64,000 nucleotides of DNA from Oceaniovalibus sp. ACAM 378 (GTDB lineage: Bacteria > Pseudomonadota > Alphaproteobacteria > Rhodobacterales > Rhodobacteraceae): the NCBI RefSeq assembly GCF_008085915.1, contig NZ_VSJK01000018.1:34519-98518 (forward strand), in the 5' to 3' direction. The translations under genes and the position numbers were made by a program. Position 1 is the stretch's first letter; every line of letters begins with the position of its first letter. Positions 9,153-20,360 of this stretch are shown piece after piece. The notes beneath the pieces were generated by a model. It did no database searches. It was not told the origin of the DNA and saw nothing but the letters and a program-made list of their open reading frames with translations.

Positions 9153-12100
9153 ATGGAAGTGTATGAACGGCAGCTTTCAGTTGCCAAGCGGTTTCTTGAA
9201 GAACTCGAAAGGCGGCGTATTACAGTCACTTTGAGAGGTAACAACTTAGGAATTTCTGCGCCCTCGGGCACGCTGGATGATGCGCTTAAAAATCAACTGC
9301 GCGACCACAAGGAGCTCCTGATCGAGATACTTACGCGGCGCGAGGCGGCGCACAAACGTGCCGCTGAGCCGGGTCAGAACCGTGAGGAAGGCGCGCATTT
9401 ACCGCTTTCTTTTGCGCAGAGGCGGCTCTGGTTCCTTGATAAGGTCAATGTCGGCTCGAATGCCTATGTGATCGGTGGCGCAGCTCGGCTTGAGGGGCCG
9501 TTTGAGGCGGCGCTGTTGCAAAAGGCCCATGCGATTCTCACGGCCCGTCATGAAGCGCTGCGTACCCGTTTCGACGAGATTTCGGGTGTACCCCATGCCG
9601 AAGTACTTGGGCAGGTCACGCCCGATTTCGAGTTGGTTGATGCGTCGAACATAGCCTGGGAGGACCGGCCTGCCGAGATTGGCAGACTGATCGACGCTCG
9701 AATGCCGAAGCCTTTTGATCTGTCGAAGGCACCGCTGATGTCCGTAACGGTCATCCGATTTGCGCCGGACGATCACGTCTTTCTCTGCCGCATTCACCAT
9801 ATCGTCTCTGACGGCTGGTCGCTTGCGCTTATCTCGCGGGAGATGCTGGAGATCTATGAGGCCCTGCGTGTGGGCCGCGACCCGGTACTTGCAAAGGTCG
9901 AGGCGCATTGGGTCGATCACGCGCTCTGGGAACTCGACCAGGCAGAGTCGGGAGAGTGGCGCGGCAATCTCGACTACTGGGTCACGCGGTTGTCCGGCGC
10001 GTCGGCGCTGACTGAACTTCCAACTGACCGGCCACATCCCGAACGGCCCAGCTATCGCGGTGCGCGTATGACGGCGAGCTTGCCGGGCGAGTTGCGTGCG
10101 GCGTTGCACAAGACGGCATTGGCCTCAGGAGCGACGCTCTACATGGTGCTGGTGGCGGCGCTGCAAGTCCTCTTGCATCGCCACTCGCAGCAGGAAGACG
10201 TGCTGATCGGTTCTCCCTTGGCCAACCGGATGAACCAGAAATTCGAGAATACGGTCGGCTGCCTCATCAACAATGTCGTGCTGCGCGGCGTTCTGGAACG
10301 CGACATGCCGTTCCGCGAGTATCTGAAGCAGGTCAAGGGCACGGTGCTTGAAGCGCATGATCACAGCGCCCCGCCGTTCGATCTGGTGGTTGAAGCCCTG
10401 CGCCCCGAGCGCACGCCCCGCCACGCGGCGGTGTTCCAAGTGCTTTTCACACTTATGAGTTTTCCGGACAACGACGGTTCGCCGAAAGGCATCACCACGA
10501 CACCTATCCCGATCGATACGGGCGCCACGCGCTTTGATCTTTCTGTCGAGATGGCAGAATATCGCGGCGTACTGAAAACCAGTTATGAATACTCCTCCGA
10601 CCTGTTCGATGCTGAGACCATCGCGAGGCTTCACGAGCGTTATGAGACGCTTTTGCGTTCGATTGTTCAGGATCCGGATTGCATGATTTCCCAACTGTGC
10701 ATCGTCGCGAGCACCGACAGGGACCAGATGCAGGAGCTGTCTCGGGTCTCTGAGCTGGGTTACCCGAACGCCACGACCGAACAATTGATCGACGCCGCGG
10801 CTACAAGCGACCCTGAACGTCAGGCCGTTGTCGCCGGTGAAGCGTCGCTGGATTATGGCAGTCTGGTGCGCCGCGCAAACGGCCTTGCCCACCTGCTGGC
10901 CGACAGAGGCGTCGCGTCAGGCGATCTGGTGGCCGTGGCGCTGGAGCCCGGCTGCGACCTCGTTGTTGCGCTGCTGGCGGTCTGGAAAGCCGGGGCGGCC
11001 TATGTGCCGCTTGATCCGCACCACCCGGCGCAACGGCTGGTTGAGATCATGGAGGATGCCAAGCCAACGATGGTCGTGACCACGTCGGACCTTGCTGCCG
11101 CGTTGCCGGATATCGGCGCGGCGCGGCTTGAATTGGACCACACAGAGGTGGTCGAACGCGATACGGCGCCCCGTCTGAACGTGCCGGGCGACCTTGCCTA
11201 TGTTATCTATACGTCGGGCTCGACCGGTCGGCCGAAAGGCGTTGAAGTCGAGCACCGCAATCTGGTCTCGTTCCTCGCGGCGATGCGGCAAGAACCGGGC
11301 CTTGCGCGAAACGACAGGCTGCTCTCGGTCACGACCCCTTCTTTTGATATCGCCGGGCTTGAGTTGTGGCTGCCGTTGACGACAGGCGCGACCATCGTGC
11401 TTGCGGACAGGTCAGAGCGGCTTGACGGGCGGGCGCTGGCCGGGCTGTTGACCCGCGAGCGCATCACAATGTTGCAGGCGACGCCGGCAACCTGGAGATT
11501 GCTGCTCGATTCAGGCTGGGCCGGAATGCTGCGGCTCAAGGCGCTTTGTGGCGGGGAGGCGATGCCCAGAACGCTGCCAGGCGCGCTGCTACCGCGAGTC
11601 GGATCGCTGTGGAACATGTATGGACCGACCGAGACGACGATCTGGTCCACATGTCTGCGTGTCGAAGCAGACGAGGATTCCGTCTGCATTGGGCGGCCCA
11701 TCGCAAATACCCGTATCGCCGTCATGGATGACAGCGGCAACGCCCTGCCGCCGGGCGTCGTGGGCGAACTCTGTATAGCGGGTGACGGCGTGGCACGGGG
11801 ATACCGGAATCGGCCTGATCTGACGGCCAAGCATTTCGTATATTTGAATTTTCCTGGTGCTGGACCGGTGCGGGCTTACCGGACCGGCGATTTGGTCCGG
11901 CAACGCAGTGACGGCAGTGTCATCTACATCGGGCGGAACGACTCGCAGGTAAAGTTGCGCGGCTTCCGGATCGAGTTGGGTGAAATCGAGGCGCGGCTTG
12001 CAGCCGTCACCGGCGTCGTCAATTGCGTGGTAGACAGCCATCGAACTGAAGACGGGCAGGTGGCGCTGGTTGCTTATGTAGTTCCGTCCGGCGGCGCGGA

Positions 12101-12572
12101 TTTCGACATCGAGGCGGCAAAGGCGCAGTTACGCGCGGTGCTGCCAGAATACATGGTCCCGACGCGCTTTGTCATGCTGGACGAGATCCCTCTGACGCCC
12201 AATCGAAAGGTTGACCGCAGGGCGCTTCCGATACCCGAAACCGCGGGCGCGATCCAACGGACGCTGCCGGCCGGCAATGTTGTCATGTCCGACGCCGAGC
12301 GCCGCGTTGCAGGGATTTGGTGCGATGTGCTGGGGATTACCGGGGTAGGGTTGCAGCAAAGCTTTTTCGATGTGGGTGGACATTCGATGATACTCGTCAA
12401 GCTTCAAGAACGGCTCTGCTCCGAGTTCGGCAGCACAGTGCCGCTGATCGAGTTCTTCCGGCTGACGACCGTCGGGCTTCAGGCGGAGGCGTTCGAGTAT
12501 GGCGGGGTGGTAGCCGACAGTGGATCCGTCGCACAGGCGCGCCGGCGGGCTGAAAGTTTCGCCAATGTTTGA
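9153..12572 (+). CDS. Non-ribosomal peptide synthetase: docking-C-A-PCP
   Basis: About 1139 residues. It opens with a TubC-type N-terminal docking domain (1-62), followed by a condensation domain (~80-500; HHIVSDGW with H215, H216, D220), an adenylation domain (~540-1025; YTSGSTGRPKG near 686, YGPTET, YRTGD, NRKVDR) and a PCP with the phosphopantetheine serine at 1078 (GGHSM). The specificity residues read by alignment to GrsA-PheA are D-I-L-Q-C-G-M-I-W-K, close to the known glycine code DILQLGLIWK, so glycine is predicted. The TubC-type domain implies it accepts a chain from another protein rather than starting it. ATG at 9153 is chosen over an upstream in-frame TTG at 9138. The stop overlaps the next PKS start. 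Confidence 0.95.
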   Translation: MEVYERQLSVAKRFLEELERRRITVTLRGNNLGISAPSGTLDDALKNQLRDHKELLIEILTRREAAHKRAAEPGQNREEGAHLPLSFAQRRLWFLDKVNVGSNAYVIGGAARLEGPFEAALLQKAHAILTARHEALRTRFDEISGVPHAEVLGQVTPDFELVDASNIAWEDRPAEIGRLIDARMPKPFDLSKAPLMSVTVIRFAPDDHVFLCRIHHIVSDGWSLALISREMLEIYEALRVGRDPVLAKVEAHWVDHALWELDQAESGEWRGNLDYWVTRLSGASALTELPTDRPHPERPSYRGARMTASLPGELRAALHKTALASGATLYMVLVAALQVLLHRHSQQEDVLIGSPLANRMNQKFENTVGCLINNVVLRGVLERDMPFREYLKQVKGTVLEAHDHSAPPFDLVVEALRPERTPRHAAVFQVLFTLMSFPDNDGSPKGITTTPIPIDTGATRFDLSVEMAEYRGVLKTSYEYSSDLFDAETIARLHERYETLLRSIVQDPDCMISQLCIVASTDRDQMQELSRVSELGYPNATTEQLIDAAATSDPERQAVVAGEASLDYGSLVRRANGLAHLLADRGVASGDLVAVALEPGCDLVVALLAVWKAGAAYVPLDPHHPAQRLVEIMEDAKPTMVVTTSDLAAALPDIGAARLELDHTEVVERDTAPRLNVPGDLAYVIYTSGSTGRPKGVEVEHRNLVSFLAAMRQEPGLARNDRLLSVTTPSFDIAGLELWLPLTTGATIVLADRSERLDGRALAGLLTRERITMLQATPATWRLLLDSGWAGMLRLKALCGGEAMPRTLPGALLPRVGSLWNMYGPTETTIWSTCLRVEADEDSVCIGRPIANTRIAVMDDSGNALPPGVVGELCIAGDGVARGYRNRPDLTAKHFVYLNFPGAGPVRAYRTGDLVRQRSDGSVIYIGRNDSQVKLRGFRIELGEIEARLAAVTGVVNCVVDSHRTEDGQVALVAYVVPSGGADFDIEAAKAQLRAVLPEYMVPTRFVMLDEIPLTPNRKVDRRALPIPETAGAIQRTLPAGNVVMSDAERRVAGIWCDVLGITGVGLQQSFFDVGGHSMILVKLQERLCSEFGSTVPLIEFFRLTTVGLQAEAFEYGGVVADSGSVAQARRRAESFANV

Positions 12573-15500
12573 ATTCCCTGCCAAGAAGTCCACCTTGCCA
12601 GCTCACTCGATTGCCGTGATTGGCCTTGCCGGCCGGTTTCCGGACGCGCCTGACCTTGAAACGTTTTGGAGCAATATCAGGGACGGTGTCGAATCCCTGC
12701 GAACTTTTACCACTGACGAGATGAGCGCGGCCGGTATTCCTGCGGCGCTACAGAAGAACCCACGCTTCGTGCGCAAGGGTACGGTTTTGGACGATTCTGA
12801 AATGTTTGATGCAGAGTTTTTCCAGATTTCGCCGGGCGAGGCACAGATGCTGGACCCCCAGCAGCGGTTGTTTCTCGAATGTGCCTGGGAGGCGCTTGAG
12901 AACGCTGGCTACCCACCTGGAGGGCCCGGCGGGCCAGTGGGGCTGTACGCAGGCGTCAGCATGAACACGTATCTGATGTTTCACATCCTCAGCAACCGGA
13001 AGCTGGCCGAGGCAGCGGGCGCATACCAGCTTATGTTGGGGAACGATAAGGATTTTCTGTGCACTCGTGCCTCGTACAAGTTGGACCTGAAGGGGCCGAG
13101 CGTGACAGTGCAAACGGCCTGCTCCACCTCGCTCGTTGCAGTCGAGATGGCGTGCCGGGCCTTGGCGCGCGGCGAATGCGGCATGGCACTGGCCGGGGGC
13201 GTGTCGATCAATTTTCCGGACCGGTCAGGTTATCTCTATCAGGAAGGTATGATCTTTTCGCCGGATGGTCATTGTCGGCCCTTCGATGTGGATGCCTGCG
13301 GAACCCGTGTCGGTGCAGGTGGTGGCCTCGTGGTGCTCAAGCGCCATGAAGACGCCCTGCGCGACGGAGATACTATCCACGCGGTGATCCGAGGCGCGGC
13401 GGTGAACAACGATGGCGCGGCCAAAGCGGGATATACCGCGCCCAGCATTGATGGGCAGGCTGAGGTGATTGCAATGGCTCAGACCATCGCAGGGATCGAG
13501 CCGCGCACGATCGGCTACATGGAGGCACACGGCACCGGCACGCCGCTTGGCGATCCGATCGAAATCGCGGCACTGACACGGGCCTTCCGTGACCGGACCA
13601 GCGACACGGGGTTCTGTCGGCTCGGCGCGCTCAAGGCCAACATCGGCCATCTTGATGCCGCCGCGGGGATTGCCGGTCTGATCAAGGCGATCCTTTGCCT
13701 AAAGAACGCCTATATCCCGCCAATGGTTAATTTTCGCGAGGCCAATCCAAAGCTCGCGCTGGATGAGAGCCCGTTTTCCATTTCGGCAGAAGGAACGGAT
13801 TGGGTCAGCGATGGACCGCGCCGCGCTGCGGTTAGCTCGTTCGGAATTGGTGGAACAAATGCACATCTTATTCTTGAAGAGGCCGGACCAGCCCAAGTGG
13901 CACCACCCCCGAGCGGGCCGCAAGCCTTGGTCTTGTCCGCCCGGACACAAGCGGCCCTGACCGTCGCATCCACGCGGCTTGCAGACAGGTTGACCGGGCC
14001 CGACGAGCCGGCGCTGGGCGATGTCGCGCATACGCTGCTTAATGGCCGCCGAGCTTTTCGCCACAGACGTTTCGTGGTTGCTTCCGATGCGGTCGAGGCT
14101 GCAGCTGAACTGCGACTGCAAAGCCGCAGCAGCGTGCATGACGGAGGCGCGCGCCGCGTTGCTTTCATGTTCAGCGGGCAAGGCAGCCAACATGCTGAAA
14201 TGGGCGCGGGGCTTTACGCCGAGAATGCCGCCTTCCGGGAAGCTTTCGATACCTGTTCCGAGATACTGGAAATGCCTCTGGGGTGCGATCTTCGTGCTGT
14301 GGTGCTGCAGGGCAAGGACGCCCGCCTTGACGAAACCTGGCTGACGCAGCCTGCGCTTTTCGCTGTGGAATATGCGCTGGCAAGGTTGTGGATAGCCCGG
14401 GGCATTGTCCCGGCTGCGATGATCGGGCACAGCATCGGTGAATATGTCGCGGCCCATCTTGCCGGAGTGATGTCGCTTGAAGATGCTCTGAACCTGGTGG
14501 CGCTGCGCGGCCAGCTCATGCAAGACATGGTGCCGGGGAGCATGGCCGCCGTGCCACTGCCTGTTGGCGACCTGCGTCGACGTCTGGCTGGCCGGGCCGA
14601 GATTGCAGCAGAAAACGCTCTCGATCTCAATGTCATCTCAGGACAAAGCGACGTGATTGCCGAGTTTGTGGCGGAACTGAGCCGCGAGGGAGTGACCGCC
14701 AGATTGCTGCGAACATCGCACGCTTTTCACTCCTGCATGATGGAGCCCGCTCTCGACCGGTTTGTCTCGGCGGTCGAAAAGGTGCGGCTTTCCGATCCGA
14801 CGATCGACTATGTTTCGAATGTGAGTGGCACCTGGATCACCCGGCAAGAAGCGACATCGGCGGATTATTATGCGCGGCATCTGCGTAATACCGTCAAATT
14901 CGAACCAGGGGTTCGCGTATTGGGTGAGGATGCAAGGAATTTCCTGCTCGAGGTCGGACCGGGCACGACATTGGCCACGCTGGCGCAGATGACGCTGCCC
15001 GCCTCGCGGGGGCGAATCTGTGCTTCGCTGTCGCATCCGAATGATCGCAAGCCTGACAGCGCAGCGGTGCTTGAGGCAACCGGCAGGCTCTGGGCCGCTG
15101 GCGTTCCGATCACGCAGACCGAGATCGAAGGGGGAGCGGCGCGGGCACCACGCCGGGTGCCACTGCCAACTTATCCTTTCGAGCGATCACGGCACTGGGT
15201 CGATCCCGCTCCTGGCACCGCACCGGGCTTTGCAGCCGGTCCGGATGTCCAGCCGCCGCGCGTGACCTCCGATCCATTCCTCAGCCTGCCCGTCTGGACG
15301 ACAGCACCGGCTGCCCTGCGCAGCAAGTTGGACGGTCGCTGGCTGGTTTTGGTCGATACGATCGAACTGGCCGAGGCTTTAACCGACGCGCTCAGGAGGC
15401 GTGGCGCGCAGGACGTTGTGGCAGTGTTGCCGGGTGACGCACCGCAGTCCGGCGCCGTCGCCAAAGCACGGCCCGGCCATCCCGAGGATCTGTTGGCGGC

Positions 15501-17070
15501 CATCGGTGTCGGCGGGATGCCGATTGCCGGTATTGTCGCAGCTTGGGGGTTGGTGGACCACACAATCGACGGACGCGCGGCGTTTGATGCAGGACTTTCT
15601 CTGGCGCATGTGGCGCAGGAGACGCCGCTCGCCGCGCCAGTTCAGGTGATCTGCGTCACTGCCGGCGCGCAATCGGTTCTGGGCGAGCCGGTGGAGCGGC
15701 CGGATATGGCACTGATCACCGGGCCGGTGCTGGCGCTCTCGGCCGAAGAGCCGCGCTTTCGCATGCGCCATCTGGATTTGTTGCCAACCGAGACAGAAAA
15801 GGGTGCCGCAAGTCTTGCAGAGGTTATCGCAGACGAAGCGTGCTGTAAGGAAGTGGAACTGACCTGCGCGCGCCGCGCCGGAATCCGGTTCCATCGCCGG
15901 TTCGACCCGGCGGCGGCCCCGGATGCAGGCCCACCATTGCGCGAAAATGCGGTCTGTCTGATCACCGGCGGGCTTGGTGCTTTGGGACGGCGGGTGGCTT
16001 TGGCCTTGGCAGAGGTCGGCTCTGTCCGGCTGATCCTCACCTCACGCAAAACTCTGCCGCCGCGAACCGAATGGGCGCGACTGATTGCCGAGGCGGATCC
16101 CACCGCCGGCGTTCTCGCGGACCTTTTGGAGATCGAGCAGCGCGGCTCCGAAGTTATGCTTGCCGCCTGTGACATGGGGGACGAAGAGGGGCTTGCCAGG
16201 CTGCGGAACGACATAGTCGAGCGTTGGGGAAACCTGGATGCCATCATCCATGCCGCAGGTGAACCCGGAGGCGGAGCCCTGGCGTTGCTTCAGACGCCTG
16301 AAGACGTAACGAACACACTTGTGCCCAAGGTCGATGGACTGCGCGCACTGGCGCGAGTCTTTGGCAAAGATCCGCTCGACCTCGTTGTTTTGATGAGTTC
16401 GATCAATTCAGTGGTGCCGCTCGCCGGAGCGGTCGACTATGCCGCCGCGAATGCCTTTCTTGACGTTTGGCCGCAGAGTTCTGAGCGCCCAGTCGGCTGG
16501 TCGAACGTCACAGTCTTCAACTGGGACGCCTGGGCTGAAGTCGGTATGGCCGCCCGCCGCCTGATTGAGCGGCCAGATCCTGACCTGCGCATGATCGATG
16601 TAAGGGCGGCGACAGACCTCTTTCTGCGTCTTTCTGGCGGCTCCGCGCATCAGATTGTCATTTCGCCCTATGATCTGGCAAAACTTGCAGTCGAGGCAAA
16701 GCGGGCTCTTCTCACGCCAGATCGGGACAAACAGTCAGCCGAGGCAGCTGTGGCAGAGCCCGTCGGCAGTGACTTCGCTTCCCGTGAACGCTTTGACAGC
16801 GACCAGGAATTTACCGTCGCCCTGCTTTGGGCCGAGTTGCTTCAAACCGAGCTTTCTGGTCCGGACGAGGATTTTTTCGAGCTGGGTGGTCACTCACTCA
16901 TGGCCACGCGGTTCCTGACGCGGCTGGAGGCGACGGCATCGGTCCGGCTCTCGCTGCGGGATGTCTTTGACGGTCGGACAATTCGCGCCATCGCCAAGCA
17001 AGTCGAGATGAAGTGCGGGGCAACGGCCGAACAAGGTGACGATGCGGATCGCGAGGAGTTTCTCCTGTGA
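12565..17070 (+). CDS. Modular polyketide synthase KS-AT-KR-ACP between two NRPS genes
   Basis: About 1501 residues. KS (Cys186 in QTACSTS, His322 in EAHGTGT, His362 in KANIGH) resembles KS domains that follow NRPS modules. AT has Ser623 (GHSIGE) and HAFH at 719-722, the signature of malonyl-CoA selectivity. KR has GGLGALG plus MSS and DYAAAN. A carrier domain of PCP-like sequence (LGGHSLMA) has its serine at ~1444. No DH or ER is seen, so the module should add a two-carbon unit reduced to the alcohol. The start ATG at 12565 overlaps the NRPS stop, and the frame stays open upstream to 12520. The C-terminal end ([10 protein letters not shown]) is acidic, as expected of a short linear motif that binds a TubC-type docking domain, and the next protein starts with one. 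Confidence 0.95.
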   Translation: MFEFPAKKSTLPAHSIAVIGLAGRFPDAPDLETFWSNIRDGVESLRTFTTDEMSAAGIPAALQKNPRFVRKGTVLDDSEMFDAEFFQISPGEAQMLDPQQRLFLECAWEALENAGYPPGGPGGPVGLYAGVSMNTYLMFHILSNRKLAEAAGAYQLMLGNDKDFLCTRASYKLDLKGPSVTVQTACSTSLVAVEMACRALARGECGMALAGGVSINFPDRSGYLYQEGMIFSPDGHCRPFDVDACGTRVGAGGGLVVLKRHEDALRDGDTIHAVIRGAAVNNDGAAKAGYTAPSIDGQAEVIAMAQTIAGIEPRTIGYMEAHGTGTPLGDPIEIAALTRAFRDRTSDTGFCRLGALKANIGHLDAAAGIAGLIKAILCLKNAYIPPMVNFREANPKLALDESPFSISAEGTDWVSDGPRRAAVSSFGIGGTNAHLILEEAGPAQVAPPPSGPQALVLSARTQAALTVASTRLADRLTGPDEPALGDVAHTLLNGRRAFRHRRFVVASDAVEAAAELRLQSRSSVHDGGARRVAFMFSGQGSQHAEMGAGLYAENAAFREAFDTCSEILEMPLGCDLRAVVLQGKDARLDETWLTQPALFAVEYALARLWIARGIVPAAMIGHSIGEYVAAHLAGVMSLEDALNLVALRGQLMQDMVPGSMAAVPLPVGDLRRRLAGRAEIAAENALDLNVISGQSDVIAEFVAELSREGVTARLLRTSHAFHSCMMEPALDRFVSAVEKVRLSDPTIDYVSNVSGTWITRQEATSADYYARHLRNTVKFEPGVRVLGEDARNFLLEVGPGTTLATLAQMTLPASRGRICASLSHPNDRKPDSAAVLEATGRLWAAGVPITQTEIEGGAARAPRRVPLPTYPFERSRHWVDPAPGTAPGFAAGPDVQPPRVTSDPFLSLPVWTTAPAALRSKLDGRWLVLVDTIELAEALTDALRRRGAQDVVAVLPGDAPQSGAVAKARPGHPEDLLAAIGVGGMPIAGIVAAWGLVDHTIDGRAAFDAGLSLAHVAQETPLAAPVQVICVTAGAQSVLGEPVERPDMALITGPVLALSAEEPRFRMRHLDLLPTETEKGAASLAEVIADEACCKEVELTCARRAGIRFHRRFDPAAAPDAGPPLRENAVCLITGGLGALGRRVALALAEVGSVRLILTSRKTLPPRTEWARLIAEADPTAGVLADLLEIEQRGSEVMLAACDMGDEEGLARLRNDIVERWGNLDAIIHAAGEPGGGALALLQTPEDVTNTLVPKVDGLRALARVFGKDPLDLVVLMSSINSVVPLAGAVDYAAANAFLDVWPQSSERPVGWSNVTVFNWDAWAEVGMAARRLIERPDPDLRMIDVRAATDLFLRLSGGSAHQIVISPYDLAKLAVEAKRALLTPDRDKQSAEAAVAEPVGSDFASRERFDSDQEFTVALLWAELLQTELSGPDEDFFELGGHSLMATRFLTRLEATASVRLSLRDVFDGRTIRAIAKQVEMKCGATAEQGDDADREEFLL

Positions 17071-20000
17071 CGGCGACAGAGCTTTTGCGAGAAGTCCGCG
17101 CACGCGGCGGTCGCATCGCGCTGGAGGGAGAAAATCTGCGTCTGTTTGGACATGTCGGCAGCCTAAGCGAAGATTTGCGCCGACGAATCCTCGCGTGTAA
17201 GCCGGAAATTATCGAGCTCTTGCGGCTGGAGAGCGACCAAGGCGCAACAATCTTGCCCAAGGATGGGCCTCTGCAGCTATCTCATTTTCAAGAACGGCTC
17301 TGGATCATTCAGCAGCTCGACCCCTCGGCGACAGAGTATAACATTGTGACGGTCTGGCCTTTGGGGCTGCAAACCAGAGCCGAGGCGCTTGAAGCCGCCT
17401 TGCGCTGCGTCGTGACGCGGCACAGCGTATTGCGGACGGTCTTTCGTGAAACGCCGACTGGTCCCGAGGCGGTTATCCTGGAACCAGATACCGTACCCGT
17501 CGTCCATGTCGACCTGTCCGATTTGCCCGACGCCCAGCGACATCAGGCGGTGTCTGAACTGGTTGAGCGCGAGACGCGCCAGCCTTTTGTTTTGGACAAA
17601 GCGCCCCCGTCGCGCTTTACGGTTCTCGATCTGGCAGACGATGGCGCAGCTCTGCTGATTGCGGTGCATCACATCGCCATGGATCACTGGTCTCTGTCGA
17701 TCTTGCGCAACGAGCTGGACGCGGCGCTGGCACAGCCCACGGCCTATTCTGAACGTCCTGTCGAGCCGGAATATGCAGACTATGCAAGCTGGCAACGGCG
17801 GCGACTTGATCCGTCCAGCCTGAAGGAACATCTGGATTGGTGGGAAACGGCGCTGCGAGGCCATCCCGAGATATGCACCTTTACCGCCGATCTCGTGCCG
17901 GGACGTGACCCCAAGGGGACCAGCAGATCGTTCATCTGGGACAAAGATTTCGCGGCGAGGCTGCATGCCTTTGCGACCGAACGCAATCTGAGCTTATATA
18001 TCTGCCTTGTTGCGGCAGCAGCCATCGCGATGCATCGCCATACCGGCCTTGACGACATCGTGCTGGGCAGCCCCGTTGCCCTTCGCGAGCGCGCCGAATT
18101 TGAGCGGATCATCGGCCCGTTTGTGAACACCCAAGTGTTACGCATGGAACTTTCGCCGCGCAAATCCGTGGCAGAGGTATTGGACTCGGCACGCGCATCG
18201 TTGCTCGACTCGTTTCCGCACCGCCATGTGCCCTTCGAGATCGTGGTAGACCGGCTTCAGCCGGTGCGCCGCCTGAACCGTTCACCAATCTTCCAGTTTG
18301 CGGTCGTCCTGCAAAGCGCAGAGGGCGCTCAAGACGAGCCGGTTTACGGCGGCGGCGCAATTCACGACATGACCTGGTTCGTGCACGAAGTCGGCGGGCA
18401 GATCATGGGTTCCATCGAATACCGTTCTGACATTTATCTTGATGATACGGTCAAGCGTCTGCTCGAGCGGCTGGAACTCATCCTGCGCCGCATGCTCGAT
18501 GATCCAGATACGGAAGTGGCAGATATTCCGCTGCTTTCCGACAGCGACCGGCGGATGTTGTCCGCAGAGTTCGTGCAGCCGACCGTCGCGTTCGACGAGA
18601 CACCGTTTCCCGATCAGTTTTCGCGGGTGGCGGACCGGACACCGGACGCTGTGGCGATCCGGCATGACGGCCACTCGCTCAGCTATAGAGCTCTGGCAAT
18701 ACGCATAAACAAGATCGCGCAGCATCTGAAATCGCGTGGGATCGGGCCGGATCAGGTGGTGGGGCTCTGTCTCGAGCGGACCCCGGATTTGATCGCGTCC
18801 ATGATCGCTGTGCAAAAGACCGGGGCGGCGCATCTGCCGCTTGATCCGGGATTTCCCGAAGAGCGATTGAATCATATTCTGACCGACAGCAAGGCGACGG
18901 CTATTTTGACCGGCGCGGGCACGGCTGGAACGCTTGCGCTGCCTGACGGGGTCATGGAAATAGATCTTCAGGCCGACCATCAGATTATCGATCGACTGGC
19001 TCCAGATGTTTCGGACTTTGCGATTGATCCGGCCTCGACCGCGCATCTCATCTATACCTCCGGTTCGACCGGGCGGCCAAAGGGCGTGCAGATCTCCCAC
19101 CGCGCGATGTCAAACGTTCTGGCATCCCTGCGACACGAACCGGGAATAAGCGCTGACGACATCGTCGCAGCCACAACCACGGTTTCGTTCGACATCGCGG
19201 CAGTCGAACTTCAGTTGCCGCTGACCGTAGGTGCAACGATTGAAATGCTCAGTCGTGAGGTCGCGACAAACGGCGAAGAACTCTCGGCCGCTCTGGTGGC
19301 CTGCGCCGCTACGATCATACAGGCGACCCCCTCGGCGTGGCGGCTGCTTATTGATGGTGGATGGGTCGGCGGGCCAGATATACTCGCCATCACCGGAGGC
19401 GAACCGCTAACGCGCGATCTGGCCGATAACCTGCTTGAACGCGTCGGTCGCCTTTGGAATGGCTACGGGCCCAGCGAGACGACGATCTATTCTACCGGTG
19501 CATGGATCACGCCGGGTCCGGATGCCATCAGCATCGGGCGACCCATCGCAAACACCCGCGTCCTGCTGCTGGACGAGGCGGGTGAGCTTGTGCCCGTGGG
19601 CATGCAGGGTGAGATCTGTATCGGGGGGGCGGGTGTCTTTGGCGGCTATGTCGGCATGGCCGAACTAACGGAAAAGTGCCTCGTGCGGGATCCCACTGCG
19701 CCAGAAGGCGGGCGGCTCTATCGAACCGGTGATATCGGACGCTGGTCGCCTGATGGCCGGCTGTATCATCTGGGGAGACGCGATAATCAGGTCAAAATTC
19801 GCGGTGTGCGCATAGAACTTGGCGAGATCGAAGCCACGCTGCTGGCCGCGCCGCAAATTCGTCAGGCGGTGGTGCTTGTGCATGATCCGGGGCAGGGCGA
19901 CCTTCGGCTCGTCGCCTATCTGGTCTTCGAGGAGGGTGAGGGTATGACAGCCAGCGAAGTGCGCCGTAACCTGCGCGCCACGCTGCCACGTTATATGATC

Positions 20001-20345
20001 CCGTCGGTGTTTATCGAACTGACAACGCTGCCCCGCACACCCAATGGCAAACTTGACCGCCGCGCCCTGCCTGCGCCATTCCGCGACGGTGCCGCCAGCC
20101 GCGCGGTTTCCGTGCCGCCCCGCCCTGGAATGGAAAGGGCGCTCGCAGATATCTGGGCCGATGTGCTTCGAGTAGACGAAATCGGCGCCGAGGATAATTT
20201 TTTTGAACTCGGCGGCCATTCCATTGTTACACTTCAAGTGGCGAGAAGGGTAAAGGCAGAACTGGGTCTTGCTCTGGATCCGCGGCTGTTGTTTTTCAAG
20301 AGCCTTCGGCAGATCGCTCTTGAGTTGTCGCAGCAATTGAAATGA
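17067..20345 (+). CDS. Non-ribosomal peptide synthetase: docking-C-A-PCP
   Basis: A 1092-residue single-module NRPS starting at GTG 17067, which overlaps the PKS stop (GTGA). Order: TubC-type docking domain (1-55), condensation domain (~68-490; HHIAMDHW with H201, H202, D206), adenylation domain (~510-1000; YTSGSTGRPKG, YGPSET, YRTGD, NGKLDR) and PCP (Ser1052 in GGHSI). The specificity residues read as D-I-V-Q-T-G-G-I-Y-K. I do not recognise a precedent for this code, so the amino acid is left open (probably small and uncharged, from the DI-Q-G pattern). The protein ends about 40 residues after the PCP serine with no thioesterase, reductase or terminal condensation domain, so release must happen in trans or on a protein outside the window. 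Confidence 0.94.
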   Translation: MTATELLREVRARGGRIALEGENLRLFGHVGSLSEDLRRRILACKPEIIELLRLESDQGATILPKDGPLQLSHFQERLWIIQQLDPSATEYNIVTVWPLGLQTRAEALEAALRCVVTRHSVLRTVFRETPTGPEAVILEPDTVPVVHVDLSDLPDAQRHQAVSELVERETRQPFVLDKAPPSRFTVLDLADDGAALLIAVHHIAMDHWSLSILRNELDAALAQPTAYSERPVEPEYADYASWQRRRLDPSSLKEHLDWWETALRGHPEICTFTADLVPGRDPKGTSRSFIWDKDFAARLHAFATERNLSLYICLVAAAAIAMHRHTGLDDIVLGSPVALRERAEFERIIGPFVNTQVLRMELSPRKSVAEVLDSARASLLDSFPHRHVPFEIVVDRLQPVRRLNRSPIFQFAVVLQSAEGAQDEPVYGGGAIHDMTWFVHEVGGQIMGSIEYRSDIYLDDTVKRLLERLELILRRMLDDPDTEVADIPLLSDSDRRMLSAEFVQPTVAFDETPFPDQFSRVADRTPDAVAIRHDGHSLSYRALAIRINKIAQHLKSRGIGPDQVVGLCLERTPDLIASMIAVQKTGAAHLPLDPGFPEERLNHILTDSKATAILTGAGTAGTLALPDGVMEIDLQADHQIIDRLAPDVSDFAIDPASTAHLIYTSGSTGRPKGVQISHRAMSNVLASLRHEPGISADDIVAATTTVSFDIAAVELQLPLTVGATIEMLSREVATNGEELSAALVACAATIIQATPSAWRLLIDGGWVGGPDILAITGGEPLTRDLADNLLERVGRLWNGYGPSETTIYSTGAWITPGPDAISIGRPIANTRVLLLDEAGELVPVGMQGEICIGGAGVFGGYVGMAELTEKCLVRDPTAPEGGRLYRTGDIGRWSPDGRLYHLGRRDNQVKIRGVRIELGEIEATLLAAPQIRQAVVLVHDPGQGDLRLVAYLVFEEGEGMTASEVRRNLRATLPRYMIPSVFIELTTLPRTPNGKLDRRALPAPFRDGAASRAVSVPPRPGMERALADIWADVLRVDEIGAEDNFFELGGHSIVTLQVARRVKAELGLALDPRLLFFKSLRQIALELSQQLK

Positions 20346-20360
20346 GAGATAACAATTAGG

